Shown here piece after piece: positions 16,386 through 24,933 of a stretch of 64,000 nt of DNA. The notes beneath the pieces are model-generated. The model saw nothing but the letters and a program-made list of their open reading frames with translations, ran no database searches and had not been told where the DNA came from. Both the position numbers and the translations under genes were made by a program. How positions within the stretch are numbered: position 1 is the first letter of the stretch; every line of letters starts with the position of its first letter. Origin of the DNA: Pseudobdellovibrionaceae bacterium (GTDB lineage Bacteria; Bdellovibrionota; Bdellovibrionia; Bdellovibrionales; Bdellovibrionaceae); contig JAHBUW010000015.1 of NCBI GenBank assembly GCA_019637875.1, positions 24,540 to 88,539 of the forward strand. Direction: 5' to 3'.

Positions 16386-16585
16386 GCCTCGATGCTGACA
16401 CGAAGCGGGCGGTCGAGGTAGGGCAATGCTGCGCGTCCGGCCCTTTCTGTCTGCCCGAAATTGTCACTTGGACCGTCTTTCACAGGCTTTTCTCAATGGG
16501 GCCGTGCGCGGATCAATTGGCGGGGTCGCCACGCGACGGGTCCGGTTCGACGGTTGCACCGCTTGAAGATCAGGTGAGGTGCGAG

Positions 16586-17917
16586 ATGGGTTTTCGATTC
16601 GGAACATTGTTCTGTCTCGTTTTGGGATTGTGGTCCGAGGCTTCGGTCGCGGTGGAGTGTAAGGTCAAAGATCTGACCCGCAACTGTTCCGTCTTCGACG
16701 GAGACACGCGCGAGCGCATCCCGCTCGGTAACGGAACTTACGTCAATAACCCACGCGTGCGCCAGAGCGCGCAGAAACCCGCCGAGTTTCTAAGTGCCGG
16801 CGAGATCCGCGCCCGTGAGGCCCGCTTGCGCGAGCTCTTTCAGTACGCCCAGCGCCGCATGATCGGCTACATCACGCGCGGTCGTCCGGCTTCGGCCTTA
16901 AACGAATCCGAGCGCAGCTTGATCGAGCGGATTCGCGGCACGAAAGTGGATATCGATACCGACAGCGGTAGCATCGGCGGCAGCAACCAAGGCATGAGCG
17001 TGCTGCTCAATGGCGGTTTGCTCGCGGCGCCGGAGGGACTTGCCCTTGGCATCATCGCGCACGAAATCGGCCACTCGGTGGATACTTGTTCTTCGCGCGC
17101 GCCCGTTTTAGAGCGGGGACGTCGCCATTCGCGTGAAGAGCTCATCGGTCAGCTCGTCGAGGAAAGACACTCGAAGAAAAGTAACTCGATCTACTACGAG
17201 TCGCGCTATCCCGGCGACAGCGAAACCGCGGTTCGTCTCTTTCACCGCCTGACCGACGAAGCGAGCTTGCCCTTCGTTTTGAACCGTACGTACTCGACCC
17301 ATCCGGTCGCCCGTCAGCTGACGGACAGCTACGTCGCGCGCGGAAGTTTGCGGATCACGGCGCCCCCGGTCCCCCGCGAGGCGAACCCGGCCTTGCCCGT
17401 GTTGCAGTGTCTGGATCGTCAAGGGCCTCTGCGCGGATTGACCCGTCCCCTCGCGAACCCTCGTGATGAGGAAGCGCACGTCGCGGCCCAAGATCCGCAG
17501 CTCGCGTCGGACTGCATGAGCCAAAGCGGTGAAGTCATCGCCGACGTCTGGGGCGCGAAGGTGGTCGCCGATTTTGTCCGCGAAAACCCTCCGGCCAATG
17601 AAATGGAGAAAATCGGTCTGGCCATGCCCGCGGTCATGGAGGTCTGTGACGGTCGCTCACGCGCGCCGACCGCACCGACGACCCGGTCCCCCCGCGGGCG
17701 CGGGAGCCTGCAGGACTATCGGTCCGAGCACGCGAGTTTCACGGATCGTTTCGAGCAGATCTACTTCGACCAACCGGCGATCCAAGAGGCCCTCGGTTGC
17801 CGCAATCCGGACGGGATCCGGTGCTCCGGCCGATTCGCGGGCGGAGTCGCCGCTCCGCAGACGGAGTCGACGGCGGCGCCGTCATCGCCTTCCTCCCGCA
17901 ATGAGGGACGTGACTAA
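16586..17917 (+). CDS. Secreted zinc metalloprotease, M48-like
   Basis: A 443-residue protein starting at ATG 16586 after AGGTGAGG; the signal peptide ends EASVAVEC. The zinc site reads IIAHEIGHSVDTC, HExxH with two His ligands and the catalytic Glu. A likely third ligand lies some 170 residues on in SGEVIADVWGAKVV, resembling the ExxxD block of gluzincins such as M48. About eight Cys suggest disulphides in the periplasm. The C-terminus is low-complexity Ser/Ala. The longer upstream frame (from 16496) lacks a signal and is not used. Substrate is unknown. Confidence 0.8.
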   Translation: MGFRFGTLFCLVLGLWSEASVAVECKVKDLTRNCSVFDGDTRERIPLGNGTYVNNPRVRQSAQKPAEFLSAGEIRAREARLRELFQYAQRRMIGYITRGRPASALNESERSLIERIRGTKVDIDTDSGSIGGSNQGMSVLLNGGLLAAPEGLALGIIAHEIGHSVDTCSSRAPVLERGRRHSREELIGQLVEERHSKKSNSIYYESRYPGDSETAVRLFHRLTDEASLPFVLNRTYSTHPVARQLTDSYVARGSLRITAPPVPREANPALPVLQCLDRQGPLRGLTRPLANPRDEEAHVAAQDPQLASDCMSQSGEVIADVWGAKVVADFVRENPPANEMEKIGLAMPAVMEVCDGRSRAPTAPTTRSPRGRGSLQDYRSEHASFTDRFEQIYFDQPAIQEALGCRNPDGIRCSGRFAGGVAAPQTESTAAPSSPSSRNEGRD

Positions 17918-17935
17918 ATGAAACGGCGCCCTTTT

Positions 17936-18394
17936 CTACTTCTGTAAGCGTTCGAGGTTGGCTTGAATGTCGTAGATCAGAAGGCCGTCCGCGCGACGCC
18001 GCCAGAGTTCGCGGTAACGCGCGGTCTTTTCCGAGGTCAGCGTGAAACGAGTTTCGACTTCGACGCCGTCCGCGCCTTCTTCCAAACTGCGGAAACCTTT
18101 CTCATTCCATTCCCCGGCGGCGCTTCCGGCGAGTTCCAAACTCGCCCCGCTTTTCACCCACGTCAGCGGATCCGAATACAAATTGAGAATGTCGCACTGA
18201 AGTGAGCCGCGGTGACGGCGGATCTCGGTCGTGGACTCTTGGTAGCGGGCCGTCAGCAGGCAGGGGATCGCCGAGCCGTCGTAGGCCCACTGACCGTAAC
18301 CTTGCCAAAGACCGCTCACGTCGGCGCGGGCGTGCACCGAGATCAGGCTGGCCAGCACGAGCGCCGCGAGAGTTTTCAGATTGAAAAATGCCAT
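17936..18394 (-). CDS. Small exported protein of unknown function
   Basis: A 152-residue protein with a signal peptide (MAFFNLKTLAALVLASLISV, then HARA). The mature part begins DVSGLWQGYGQWAYDGS, has a Cys pair (IPCLLTARY and SLQCDILNL) and alternates strands, like small lipocalin-like domains, but no family can be named. It ends 18 bases from the protease gene. Its ribosome site lies in the loop of a hairpin (18395-18411). Confidence 0.72.
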   Translation of the reverse strand: MAFFNLKTLAALVLASLISVHARADVSGLWQGYGQWAYDGSAIPCLLTARYQESTTEIRRHRGSLQCDILNLYSDPLTWVKSGASLELAGSAAGEWNEKGFRSLEEGADGVEVETRFTLTSEKTARYRELWRRRADGLLIYDIQANLERLQK

Positions 18395-18411
18395 GGCGGG
18401 TCCCTCCCGCC
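18395..18411 (-). promoter_or_regulatory. Hairpin presenting the ribosome site of the 17936-18394 gene
   Basis: On the minus strand, GGCGGG, loop AGGGA, CCCGCC, then directly ATG. The six-pair GC stem is perfect, and its loop is the only good Shine-Dalgarno sequence before the start. The geometry could control initiation. Confidence 0.45.
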
Positions 18412-18584
18412 GACAGCCTCCCGCGCGGGCGGGCCGAGGGCAACTCAGGCGAAACGCGCTTAAGACCTTGGTCCAGCGAGGGATTTATGAATTTGATAGC
18501 CCCTCTAAAAAGTGTGGAAGAATCCTGTTTCGAGATATCCATTTTGCCTCCATCTCCCTCGGCTAACCTGATCCCGAGGTGCCC

Positions 18585-19394
18585 ATGAAAGCGCTGTTCT
18601 TGATCGTCGTTTTCTTCTGTTCATCGTTCGTTTTGGCCCAAGCAAAAACCGAAGGCCAGTTTCTGGATCCTTCGTGCAACTGCGTGCGTGAGCCCGCGAA
18701 GAACGCGCCGTTGGACGCGGATTTGGTGCGTAAGATGGAAGAGGAAGCCCGCGCCGGCGCGGGGAAAAAGCTTTTGGCGCAGGTGAAGTCCTACCGCTGC
18801 CCGCGCGCCCCGAAGAAAGACAAGGACGACGTGAACCTCGGCGCTTACGGAATCTCGGACGACGAAGAGGAGGGGCCCGCACTGTCGGACGTGATGGAGA
18901 GTTTGATCGCGAAAGCCGGAATCGATGAAAACCATCTTGAGGGTGATGTGCGCTCACGTGCGGAAGACTCTCTCGAGAAAAAGATCGAGAAATGCCGCAA
19001 GAGTCGCGCGAAGAGCGTCGCGAATCGCCGGAACGATTCGACGAACAACTCGTCGGCCATGAATATGCAAATGATGCAGATGATGATGGCCATGCAAATG
19101 CAATCTGGCCAGAACATGAATTACGGAATGAACTACGGAATGAGCAACAACGGCCTGATGAGCGCGGGCTACAATCCCTACCTGATGGGGACCATGATGC
19201 CGATGACGGGGTCTTCAACCTACAACCCTTACGCGATGCTGGCGAACTCTTCGGGAATGTCGCTCGCGAGCCTTTCGCCCGCGCAGCAGGTCATGTACGG
19301 CACGACGAGTTTTGGGACGTCGACTTACGCTTGGCCCAGTATGAATTGGCCGATGAATTCGATTTACGGCGTCCGGCCGCTTTCGTCGCGTTAG
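18585..19394 (+). CDS. Exported protein with a Met/Asn/Tyr-rich low-complexity tail
   Basis: A 269-residue protein. ATG 18585 follows CCGAGG; the GTG six bases earlier is less likely. A signal peptide (MKALFLIVVFFCSSFVLAQA) is followed by a Cys-containing charged domain (DPSCNCVREP, SYRCPRAPKK) and a helical part. From about residue 155 comes a striking tract, MNMQMMQMMMAMQMQ, then GMNYGMNYGM and Tyr/Pro/Ser repeats. Met-rich exported tracts elsewhere bind copper or oxidants, or are simply flexible; neither is shown here. It overlaps the Cys-rich gene on the other strand by four bases. Confidence 0.75.
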   Translation: MKALFLIVVFFCSSFVLAQAKTEGQFLDPSCNCVREPAKNAPLDADLVRKMEEEARAGAGKKLLAQVKSYRCPRAPKKDKDDVNLGAYGISDDEEEGPALSDVMESLIAKAGIDENHLEGDVRSRAEDSLEKKIEKCRKSRAKSVANRRNDSTNNSSAMNMQMMQMMMAMQMQSGQNMNYGMNYGMSNNGLMSAGYNPYLMGTMMPMTGSSTYNPYAMLANSSGMSLASLSPAQQVMYGTTSFGTSTYAWPSMNWPMNSIYGVRPLSSR

Positions 19395-19576
19395 AAGCCT
19401 TCGCCCTTGTCGACGAGGGCCTTCCAGCGTTTGCCGTTGTGGAAGACGTGGATGTTGATTGGGTGACAGCAAATTTCGCAGTCGACGATGAGCTGTTGGG
19501 ATTCGCCGTCTTCCGTGGCCACGAAGATCGTGAACTTTTCCCAGCAGAAGGGACACTGGATGCGCACTTCGTCCAT
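19391..19576 (-). CDS. CPXCG-type cysteine-rich small protein
   Basis: A 61-residue protein with two Cys pairs, QCPFCWEKF and DCEICCHPI, about 30 residues apart, followed by a short strand segment. This is the small CPXCG-motif family of zinc-binding proteins common in Proteobacteria, of unknown role. The start ATG (19574-19576) overlaps the stop of the upstream gene by one base (TGATG), so translation is coupled. Part of a minus-strand run 21859 to 19391. Confidence 0.85.
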   Translation of the reverse strand: MDEVRIQCPFCWEKFTIFVATEDGESQQLIVDCEICCHPINIHVFHNGKRWKALVDKGEGF

Positions 19577-20268
19577 CAGCGCCTCCGGCAGGTCCCTTTC
19601 GGAGGCTCCACGAAGCTCATGCCGAGCTTCGCGCAGCAGGCGGCCACCTCATCCATTTGGAAATCATCGCAGCGACCCGAGGCGGTCAAGACGACCTGTT
19701 TCGTGCGCCCGTGGTGACGGCTCCATTCGCCGGTCAATTGGCACTCGTCGGTCGAAGCCGCCAGATGAAAGCCCACGTTGTAAGTGACCTCGCCCGTTTT
19801 TTCGTTGATGGCGAGACCGAAGCCGTCGATGCGCGGCACGCATTTCTGCGGCGGGAGCGGCTGGCCGTCGCGATCCCGGCGGTTATTCGAAACCGCCGGA
19901 TGGGGGAGTCGTCGCAAATCGTCGAGGGCCTTCAGCTTCAATTGGCGCGCGCACTCGCGCAAAAACTTGCCGTCGGGTGAACCTTCCGGCGCGGGACGAA
20001 TGCGGCAATCGCCTTTCGGAGTTTCGATGATCAAAGTCGGAATGGGTTTCAGGACGGTCCAACCCAGGGGCCGCTCACAGATCGCGCGCTCATCGCCCGG
20101 GCGGTAGACACCGCACTTCTTGTCGGTGACGTGAATGATCATCTGCTCGGGGGCGGGGGCCGCCGGCAGAGGGGCGGCCGGCTGAGGCGCGGCCGGCGGA
20201 GGTGCGCCCGGCATCGGCGGGGCGGCCAGAGCCGCGTGCAAGACGAAGCCCCAAACCGCCATGATCAT
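19576..20268 (-). CDS. Exported Pro/Ala-rich protein of unknown function
   Basis: A 230-residue protein. The signal peptide (MIMAVWGFVLHAALA) is followed by repeated PPxP/PAAP units (residues 17-40), a flexible tether. The globular rest carries eight Cys (DKKCGVYRPG, RAICERP, GDCRIRP, DECQLTG, VAACCAKLG), which suggests disulphides in the periplasm. Its start overlaps the GST gene end by four bases and it runs into the CPXCG gene. No family is recognised. Confidence 0.75.
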   Translation of the reverse strand: MIMAVWGFVLHAALAAPPMPGAPPPAAPQPAAPLPAAPAPEQMIIHVTDKKCGVYRPGDERAICERPLGWTVLKPIPTLIIETPKGDCRIRPAPEGSPDGKFLRECARQLKLKALDDLRRLPHPAVSNNRRDRDGQPLPPQKCVPRIDGFGLAINEKTGEVTYNVGFHLAASTDECQLTGEWSRHHGRTKQVVLTASGRCDDFQMDEVAACCAKLGMSFVEPPKGTCRRR

Positions 20269-20954
20269 TTCTGCGGACCTTGGCCGAAGAGGATCTTTTT
20301 CGCTTCATCCGTCATGGTGGGACCGGTGCTGATCGCCTCGCCCTTCGCGTAGGCACGCGCAACGGCGGGACGCGCTTGGATGCGCTCGAACCAGGTCTTC
20401 ACGTTCGGGAAGTCCGCGAGGTTCATGCCCTGTTTCTCGTGCGGCACGATCCAAGGGTACATCGACATGTCGGCGATGGAGTATTCGCCCGCGACGAAGT
20501 CACGGCCCGTGAGTTGTTTGTTCAAAACGCCGTACAGGCGCGCGGTCTCTTTCGTGTAGCGTTCGATGGCGTAGGGCACTTTTTCGGGAGCGTACTGAGT
20601 GAAGTGATGGTTCTGCCCCAGCATGGGGCCGAGGCCGCCCACTTGCCAGAAGAGCCACTGCAAGGTTTCGGTTTTCACGCGCAGATCGCGCGACAGGAAC
20701 TTTCCGGTCTTCTCGCCGAGGTAGTTGAGGATCGCGCCGGATTCGAACACCGCCAGCGGCGCCCCGCCGCCGGTGGGTTCGCGGTCGACGATGGCGGGGA
20801 TGCGGTTGTTCGGCGAGATTTTCAGGAAAGCGGGCTGGAACTGATCGCCCTTTCCGATGTTGACCGGGAACGTCTCGTAGGGAAGTCCCGCCTCTTCCAG
20901 ATAGATCGAGATTTTGTAACCGTTGGGCGTGGGCCAGTAATGCAGTTCGATCAT
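20265..20954 (-). CDS. yfcG: Glutathione S-transferase, YfcG-like (Nu class)
   Basis: A 229-residue enzyme closely resembling E. coli YfcG, a glutathione-dependent disulphide-bond reductase. It has the N-terminal thioredoxin-fold part with PTPNGYKISIYLEEAGL (Thr-Pro-Asn-Gly, which replaces a catalytic Cys in this class), SPNNRIPAIVD, FESGAILNYLGEKTGKF, and the helical part with LQWLFWQVGGLGPMLGQNHHF and YSIADMSMYPW. Cytoplasmic. Four-base overlaps join it to the exported gene below and the GT17 gene above, so it sits in a translationally coupled run, though the partners have no obvious link to glutathione. Confidence 0.92.
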   Translation of the reverse strand: MIELHYWPTPNGYKISIYLEEAGLPYETFPVNIGKGDQFQPAFLKISPNNRIPAIVDREPTGGGAPLAVFESGAILNYLGEKTGKFLSRDLRVKTETLQWLFWQVGGLGPMLGQNHHFTQYAPEKVPYAIERYTKETARLYGVLNKQLTGRDFVAGEYSIADMSMYPWIVPHEKQGMNLADFPNVKTWFERIQARPAVARAYAKGEAISTGPTMTDEAKKILFGQGPQK

Positions 20955-21859
20955 GGGGCTTCTCCGGTGGTGAATTTTTGAAGGGCGCCCTGAAGCTCGG
21001 CTTCGAGTTCGGGGCGGGTGCGCATCATTTTTTGGAATGGGGGCCGTTGGATCTCGGGGAACAGCGGCAGGCCCGAGGTCGCCAGATCCATCAGTTTGAA
21101 CTCGTTGCCGTCGCCGATCAGATCACGACCGTTTAGAATATTGTCGGTCACCATCTGCAAATTGCCGCGCTCGTTGTATTCCGAGTGCGCCCAGTTCTGC
21201 ATTTTGTAGAGGACCTTTTCGATGCCGCCCATGAATGAGTAGTGCCAGCCGCCATCGCGGATGACTTCGATGTGCGGACCTTCCTCGTCGTGAAGCGTGC
21301 GGGTGATCTTGATATCCTTGATGAGCTTTTTCTCGAGCATGACCGAACCGCGCCAGCGACCGTAGCCGCCGCGGTTTTGCTGCGCGATCGCTTTGCCGCC
21401 GTAGTCGTGGATGCGGGTGCAGACGTAGTTCAGATAGTAGTAGGCTTGGTACTGCTCGAAGACGCGGATGCCCGGACGGTCGCGGTACTCCGTGACCTTG
21501 TCCGCGAAGGGGATCTCGTCCAGATCCGACACGATCACGACGTCGTCGGGGCGCGCGTCTTTCAGACCTTGCAGGATGCCTTCTTTCTGGTGGTTGTCGT
21601 AGTGCCAGGTCGTGACGGGGCGAAACTTCGTCCAGAAGGTCGGATACTGATCCACAACGATGTGGATAATTTTGTCGCGGAAGCGGTGGTAGCGCGCTTG
21701 GTTCTCTTTGAAGAACAGTGGCTTTTCCTTTTTCTGGAAGGTGCGGGTCGCTTCGACCAAAATGAAGTAGTCCACCGCCGGGGCCAGATGTTCGAGCCGC
21801 AGCTCGAGCAGGTCCATCTCATTGAAAAAAGCGAAGCCATCATAAACACGCGGGCGCAT
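20951..21859 (-). CDS. Glycosyltransferase family 17 protein
   Basis: A 302-residue protein of the GT17 type, related to beta-1,4-N-acetylglucosaminyltransferases. Motifs: RVYDGFAFFNEMDLLELRL at the N-terminus, YFILVEATRTFQ, the DxD-like VVIVSDLDEIP, and GGWHYSFMGG. There are no membrane segments or signal, so it probably works on the inner face of the membrane. The acceptor is unknown, perhaps a lipopolysaccharide or surface glycan. First gene of the coupled run that ends at 19391. Confidence 0.88.
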   Translation of the reverse strand: MRPRVYDGFAFFNEMDLLELRLEHLAPAVDYFILVEATRTFQKKEKPLFFKENQARYHRFRDKIIHIVVDQYPTFWTKFRPVTTWHYDNHQKEGILQGLKDARPDDVVIVSDLDEIPFADKVTEYRDRPGIRVFEQYQAYYYLNYVCTRIHDYGGKAIAQQNRGGYGRWRGSVMLEKKLIKDIKITRTLHDEEGPHIEVIRDGGWHYSFMGGIEKVLYKMQNWAHSEYNERGNLQMVTDNILNGRDLIGDGNEFKLMDLATSGLPLFPEIQRPPFQKMMRTRPELEAELQGALQKFTTGEAP

Positions 21860-21889
21860 GCCCCGTTGTCGCCGATGGACGCGGGACTG

Positions 21890-22603
21890 TCACCAGTTCA
21901 GAGCGCTTTTTGTGCCCGAAGGTGGCTCTTTGCCCCCGCTTTCGATCCGGAGTTCGCCGCGGTGAATCCGCATGACCTCTTGCACGAAGCTGAGTCCCAA
22001 ACCGGAGCTTTTGCGCCCGGTGCGGGGCCGCTCCATCGAAAAGAAACGCTCCGTGACGCGCATTTGGGCAAATTCGGGAATGCCGGGGCCTTCATCCGTG
22101 ACCTCGACGCCACGCTCGGTCACGCGCAGCGTGACGCGCCCACCGGTGGGTGAAAAATCGAGGGCATTTTGCACGAGGTTCGCGAGCGCACGCCAGATCA
22201 AGAAGCGCTCGCCCCGGCGCGGGAGGGACTCGGGACTTTCGACCGTGATCGTCACGCCGAGGGTGCGCGCTTGAGTCGCGAAGGCGTCGGCGACCTCGTC
22301 CACCAAAAGGGCGAGGTCGAAGTCCTCATCTTGGAGGACGCGATCCCCGGTTTCGAGTGACGCGAGCTCCAAAAGTTTTTCGGCGATGTCTTGGAGGCGT
22401 CGGGCTTCGCTCCGAACGTTGTCCAGAAGCCGCGCACCTTGGGTCACCGAAAGCAGCGCGGTGTTTTCGTAATCGCGGCGCTCGCTGATCAGGCCACCGA
22501 CGTAAAGACGTGGAATGCCCGAGAGCAAGAGCAGGAAAAAAAGAATTCCAAGTTTGAGACCAAGGCTGTTCGTGTTTTTGGGAAGCATGGGTTTTTGGGA
22601 CAT
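21890..22603 (-). CDS. Chimeric CreD/CreC-like protein: kinase catalytic domain without phospho-acceptor His
   Basis: A 237-residue protein whose ATG follows AGGAGGAATA. Residues 1-54 look like the N-terminus of the inner-membrane protein CreD: GILFFLLLLSGIPRLYVGG, then the CreD signature ISERRDY. From residue 58 the sequence becomes the C-terminal half of a CreC-type sensor kinase: LDNVRSEARRLQDIAEKLLE (second helix of the dimerisation domain), N-box LANLVQNALDFSP, G1 VTDEGPGIPEF, F-box, G2 SSGLGLSFVQEV. The first helix with the autophosphorylated His is absent. The simplest origin is an in-frame deletion joining creD to creC. The frame is intact, so it may still be expressed. Confidence 0.75.
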   Translation of the reverse strand: MSQKPMLPKNTNSLGLKLGILFFLLLLSGIPRLYVGGLISERRDYENTALLSVTQGARLLDNVRSEARRLQDIAEKLLELASLETGDRVLQDEDFDLALLVDEVADAFATQARTLGVTITVESPESLPRRGERFLIWRALANLVQNALDFSPTGGRVTLRVTERGVEVTDEGPGIPEFAQMRVTERFFSMERPRTGRKSSGLGLSFVQEVMRIHRGELRIESGGKEPPSGTKSALNW

Positions 22604-22731
22604 TATTCCTCCTGATAAAGAGAGTTTCGGGGGCTTGCGTGAACTCCCGGTGAAGTCCGTGGGGGTTTTCGGTGGAAAGCGCGGACCTGGACCTTGATTT
22701 ACACAGAATTTGCAGGCAGCATCGGCGGACC

Positions 22732-24933
22732 ATGTTGCCGGTCCTTCCCCCCAAGTATTACCTCGATCACTTCCGCGACCTGCTCGGGTTTCTGCGGAGG
22801 AACGCGTGGGAGCTTTGCGAAGAGCGCGAGCGCGGCTTCATCGAGGATTTCGAAGAGCTTTCCGAGGACGCGCAGTGTTTGGTCGTGCGCATGCTGAACC
22901 GCAAAGGTCGACTCTTCCGCGCGGATGATCTGCGGTACGCGGAGATCACGGACGCGGCGCGGGCCTGGCCCGAGCTTGAGCGCACGGGTTTCGTTCAGGG
23001 CTACCGTGAGGGCGCGGTCCCGAACGCCGAGCTCGCCGCGTTTCTTGGCAAAAGTGAACTGCAGTCGTGGCTGCGTGCGGCCGGGGTGGAATTCAAAAAA
23101 TCGGCGGGAAAAGCCGAACTCGTCGCGCGGGCGTCCGCCCTCGGGGCGCCCGCGGTGAACGGACCGGCGACCGACGTTCTGGTGCAGGGCCGGGGCGCCG
23201 AGATCGAGTACCTGCTGTTTCTTTATTTCGGAAAAATTCAAAGATCACTATCGCTCTATACGCTACGCGATTTGGGGATTCGCCGCGTGCGCGAGGCGCG
23301 CGCCGAGTACCGTCCGCGTTTTCAAGATCGCGAGGACGCCCGCGCGCACTATTTCTTCGCCGCGAAGGTCGATCTTTGGAATCGCGGCGAGGCTGACCCC
23401 GCGTTTCAGGTTCAGACGCTGGCGGAATGGCCGGTGCCGCGAAGCGAAGCCGCGAGGGAACTGCGCGAGTCGCTGCTCGTCGCGCTGGGACAGTATGCCG
23501 AAGCGGAGGGCCGCGCGGACGACGCCCTCCGATTTTTTGAGCTCTGTGCGGCTCATCCCGGCAACGAGCGTCGCGTGCGCCTGCTTCACAAGATGGGACG
23601 CGTGGACGAGGCCCGTCAGGAGCTCGACCGGATGATCGCGCGGCCCGGCTGTGACGAGGAACTGCTTTTCGCCGAGGATTTCCTCGCCCGCAAATACGAG
23701 GGGAAACGTCGCGGCTTTTTGAGCGAGGCCCTGCACTCCGCGCGCGAGCTTCAGGTTTCGGAGTCCTATCTGGGAAAACCCGAACTCGGCGTCCGCGACC
23801 ATCTGAAGCGCGAAGGCATCGAAAGCGTGCACACCGAAAACGATCTGTGGAACGCGCTCTTCGCACTGAGCTTTTGGGACGAGCTGCTGAACGCGGACGA
23901 CGCCGCGATCCACAACCCCTTCGAGCGGGCCCCGCAGGATCTGGGCGGCGCGGAGTTTTACGCGCGCTTTCGCGAGCGAATCGAAACGCGGCTGAGCGAT
24001 TGGGATCAGCCGCGGCTCGCGCTCGCGCGGCTTTTGGAAACCTTGAAACGTCACGAAGGTGAAACGCAGGACCTTTTGCGCTGGCATCCGGGATTGGCGC
24101 CGCTGATCACCGACTTTGTGACCTCCGCCGCGGTGAGCGGCCGCGGCGCGGGGATCGCGAACGTGCTACGGGCGATGGCGCGCAGTCACGCGGATCGCCG
24201 GTCGGGTTTTCCGGACCTGGTGGTCTTCGGGGCCGAAGGCCCGCGCTTCATCGAGGTAAAGTCCGAAGGCGACGCGATCAAAGCGCGACAGCTCAGTCAG
24301 ATGCGCCTGCTGCGTGAATCGGGTTTTGACGTCGAGATTTTGCGCGTGAATTGGGCGCCCGATCCGGCACAGGCCTACGTCGTGGTCGACGTCGAGACGA
24401 CCGGCGCGGGCGGGACTCAGCACCGCGTGACCGAGATCGGCGCCGTGAAGATCGTCGACGGCCGGGTCGTCGACGAATTCCAGACGCGGCTCAACCCGGG
24501 GCGTTCGATCCCTTCTTTCATCACGAAGCTGACGGGCATTTCAAACGCCATGGTCGCGGATGCGCCGCGCTTTGCAGAGGTCGCGGACCGCTTCGAGGCG
24601 TTCACGGACGGGGCGATCTTCGCCGCGCACAACGCGAGATTCGATTACGGTTTCATCCAGTCCGAGTTCGCGCGTCTGGACCGCGCTTACGTCCGGCCGA
24701 CCTTCTGCACTTGCCAGAACGCGCGCAAGTTCTTCCCGAAGCTTGAGAGCCACGGCCTCAAGAACCTGTGCCAGCATTTCGGGATCGATCTGGAAAGCCA
24801 CCACCGCGCTCTCTGCGACGCGAAAGCGGCGGCCGAGGTGCTGCTCCGGATTCAAGCGGCGCGTTGGGGCGCGGGCGAAGCGAGCCCTCAGAACATCAAG
24901 GTCACGGAACCCGAAACTTCCCGCAGCAGGTAG
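22732..24933 (+). CDS. FAN1-like VRR-NUC nuclease fused to a DnaQ-family exonuclease
   Basis: A 733-residue protein. Residues 5-90 resemble the bacterial FAN1 N-terminus (PKYYLDHFRDLLGFL, DAQCLVVRMLNRKGRLFRA). A SAP-like helix pair (SAGKAELVARASAL) and helical repeats follow. At about 475-540 lies a VRR-NUC nuclease core, GFPDLVVF then RFIEVKSEGD. At about 549-715 lies a DEDDh 3'-5' exonuclease: VVVDVETTG, HNARFDYGF, HRALCDAKAA. FAN1 cuts branched DNA and resolves crosslinks; the added exonuclease could trim the product. Start uncertain: ATG 22732 has a poor ribosome site and a GTG at 22672 is possible. Its end overlaps the gene on the other strand by 46 bases. Confidence 0.85.
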   Translation: MLPVLPPKYYLDHFRDLLGFLRRNAWELCEERERGFIEDFEELSEDAQCLVVRMLNRKGRLFRADDLRYAEITDAARAWPELERTGFVQGYREGAVPNAELAAFLGKSELQSWLRAAGVEFKKSAGKAELVARASALGAPAVNGPATDVLVQGRGAEIEYLLFLYFGKIQRSLSLYTLRDLGIRRVREARAEYRPRFQDREDARAHYFFAAKVDLWNRGEADPAFQVQTLAEWPVPRSEAARELRESLLVALGQYAEAEGRADDALRFFELCAAHPGNERRVRLLHKMGRVDEARQELDRMIARPGCDEELLFAEDFLARKYEGKRRGFLSEALHSARELQVSESYLGKPELGVRDHLKREGIESVHTENDLWNALFALSFWDELLNADDAAIHNPFERAPQDLGGAEFYARFRERIETRLSDWDQPRLALARLLETLKRHEGETQDLLRWHPGLAPLITDFVTSAAVSGRGAGIANVLRAMARSHADRRSGFPDLVVFGAEGPRFIEVKSEGDAIKARQLSQMRLLRESGFDVEILRVNWAPDPAQAYVVVDVETTGAGGTQHRVTEIGAVKIVDGRVVDEFQTRLNPGRSIPSFITKLTGISNAMVADAPRFAEVADRFEAFTDGAIFAAHNARFDYGFIQSEFARLDRAYVRPTFCTCQNARKFFPKLESHGLKNLCQHFGIDLESHHRALCDAKAAAEVLLRIQAARWGAGEASPQNIKVTEPETSRSR

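Noticed and set aside
23067..24087. Long frames on both strands inside the FAN1-like gene
   Set aside because: Only the main frame shows nuclease motifs; the others have shadow composition.
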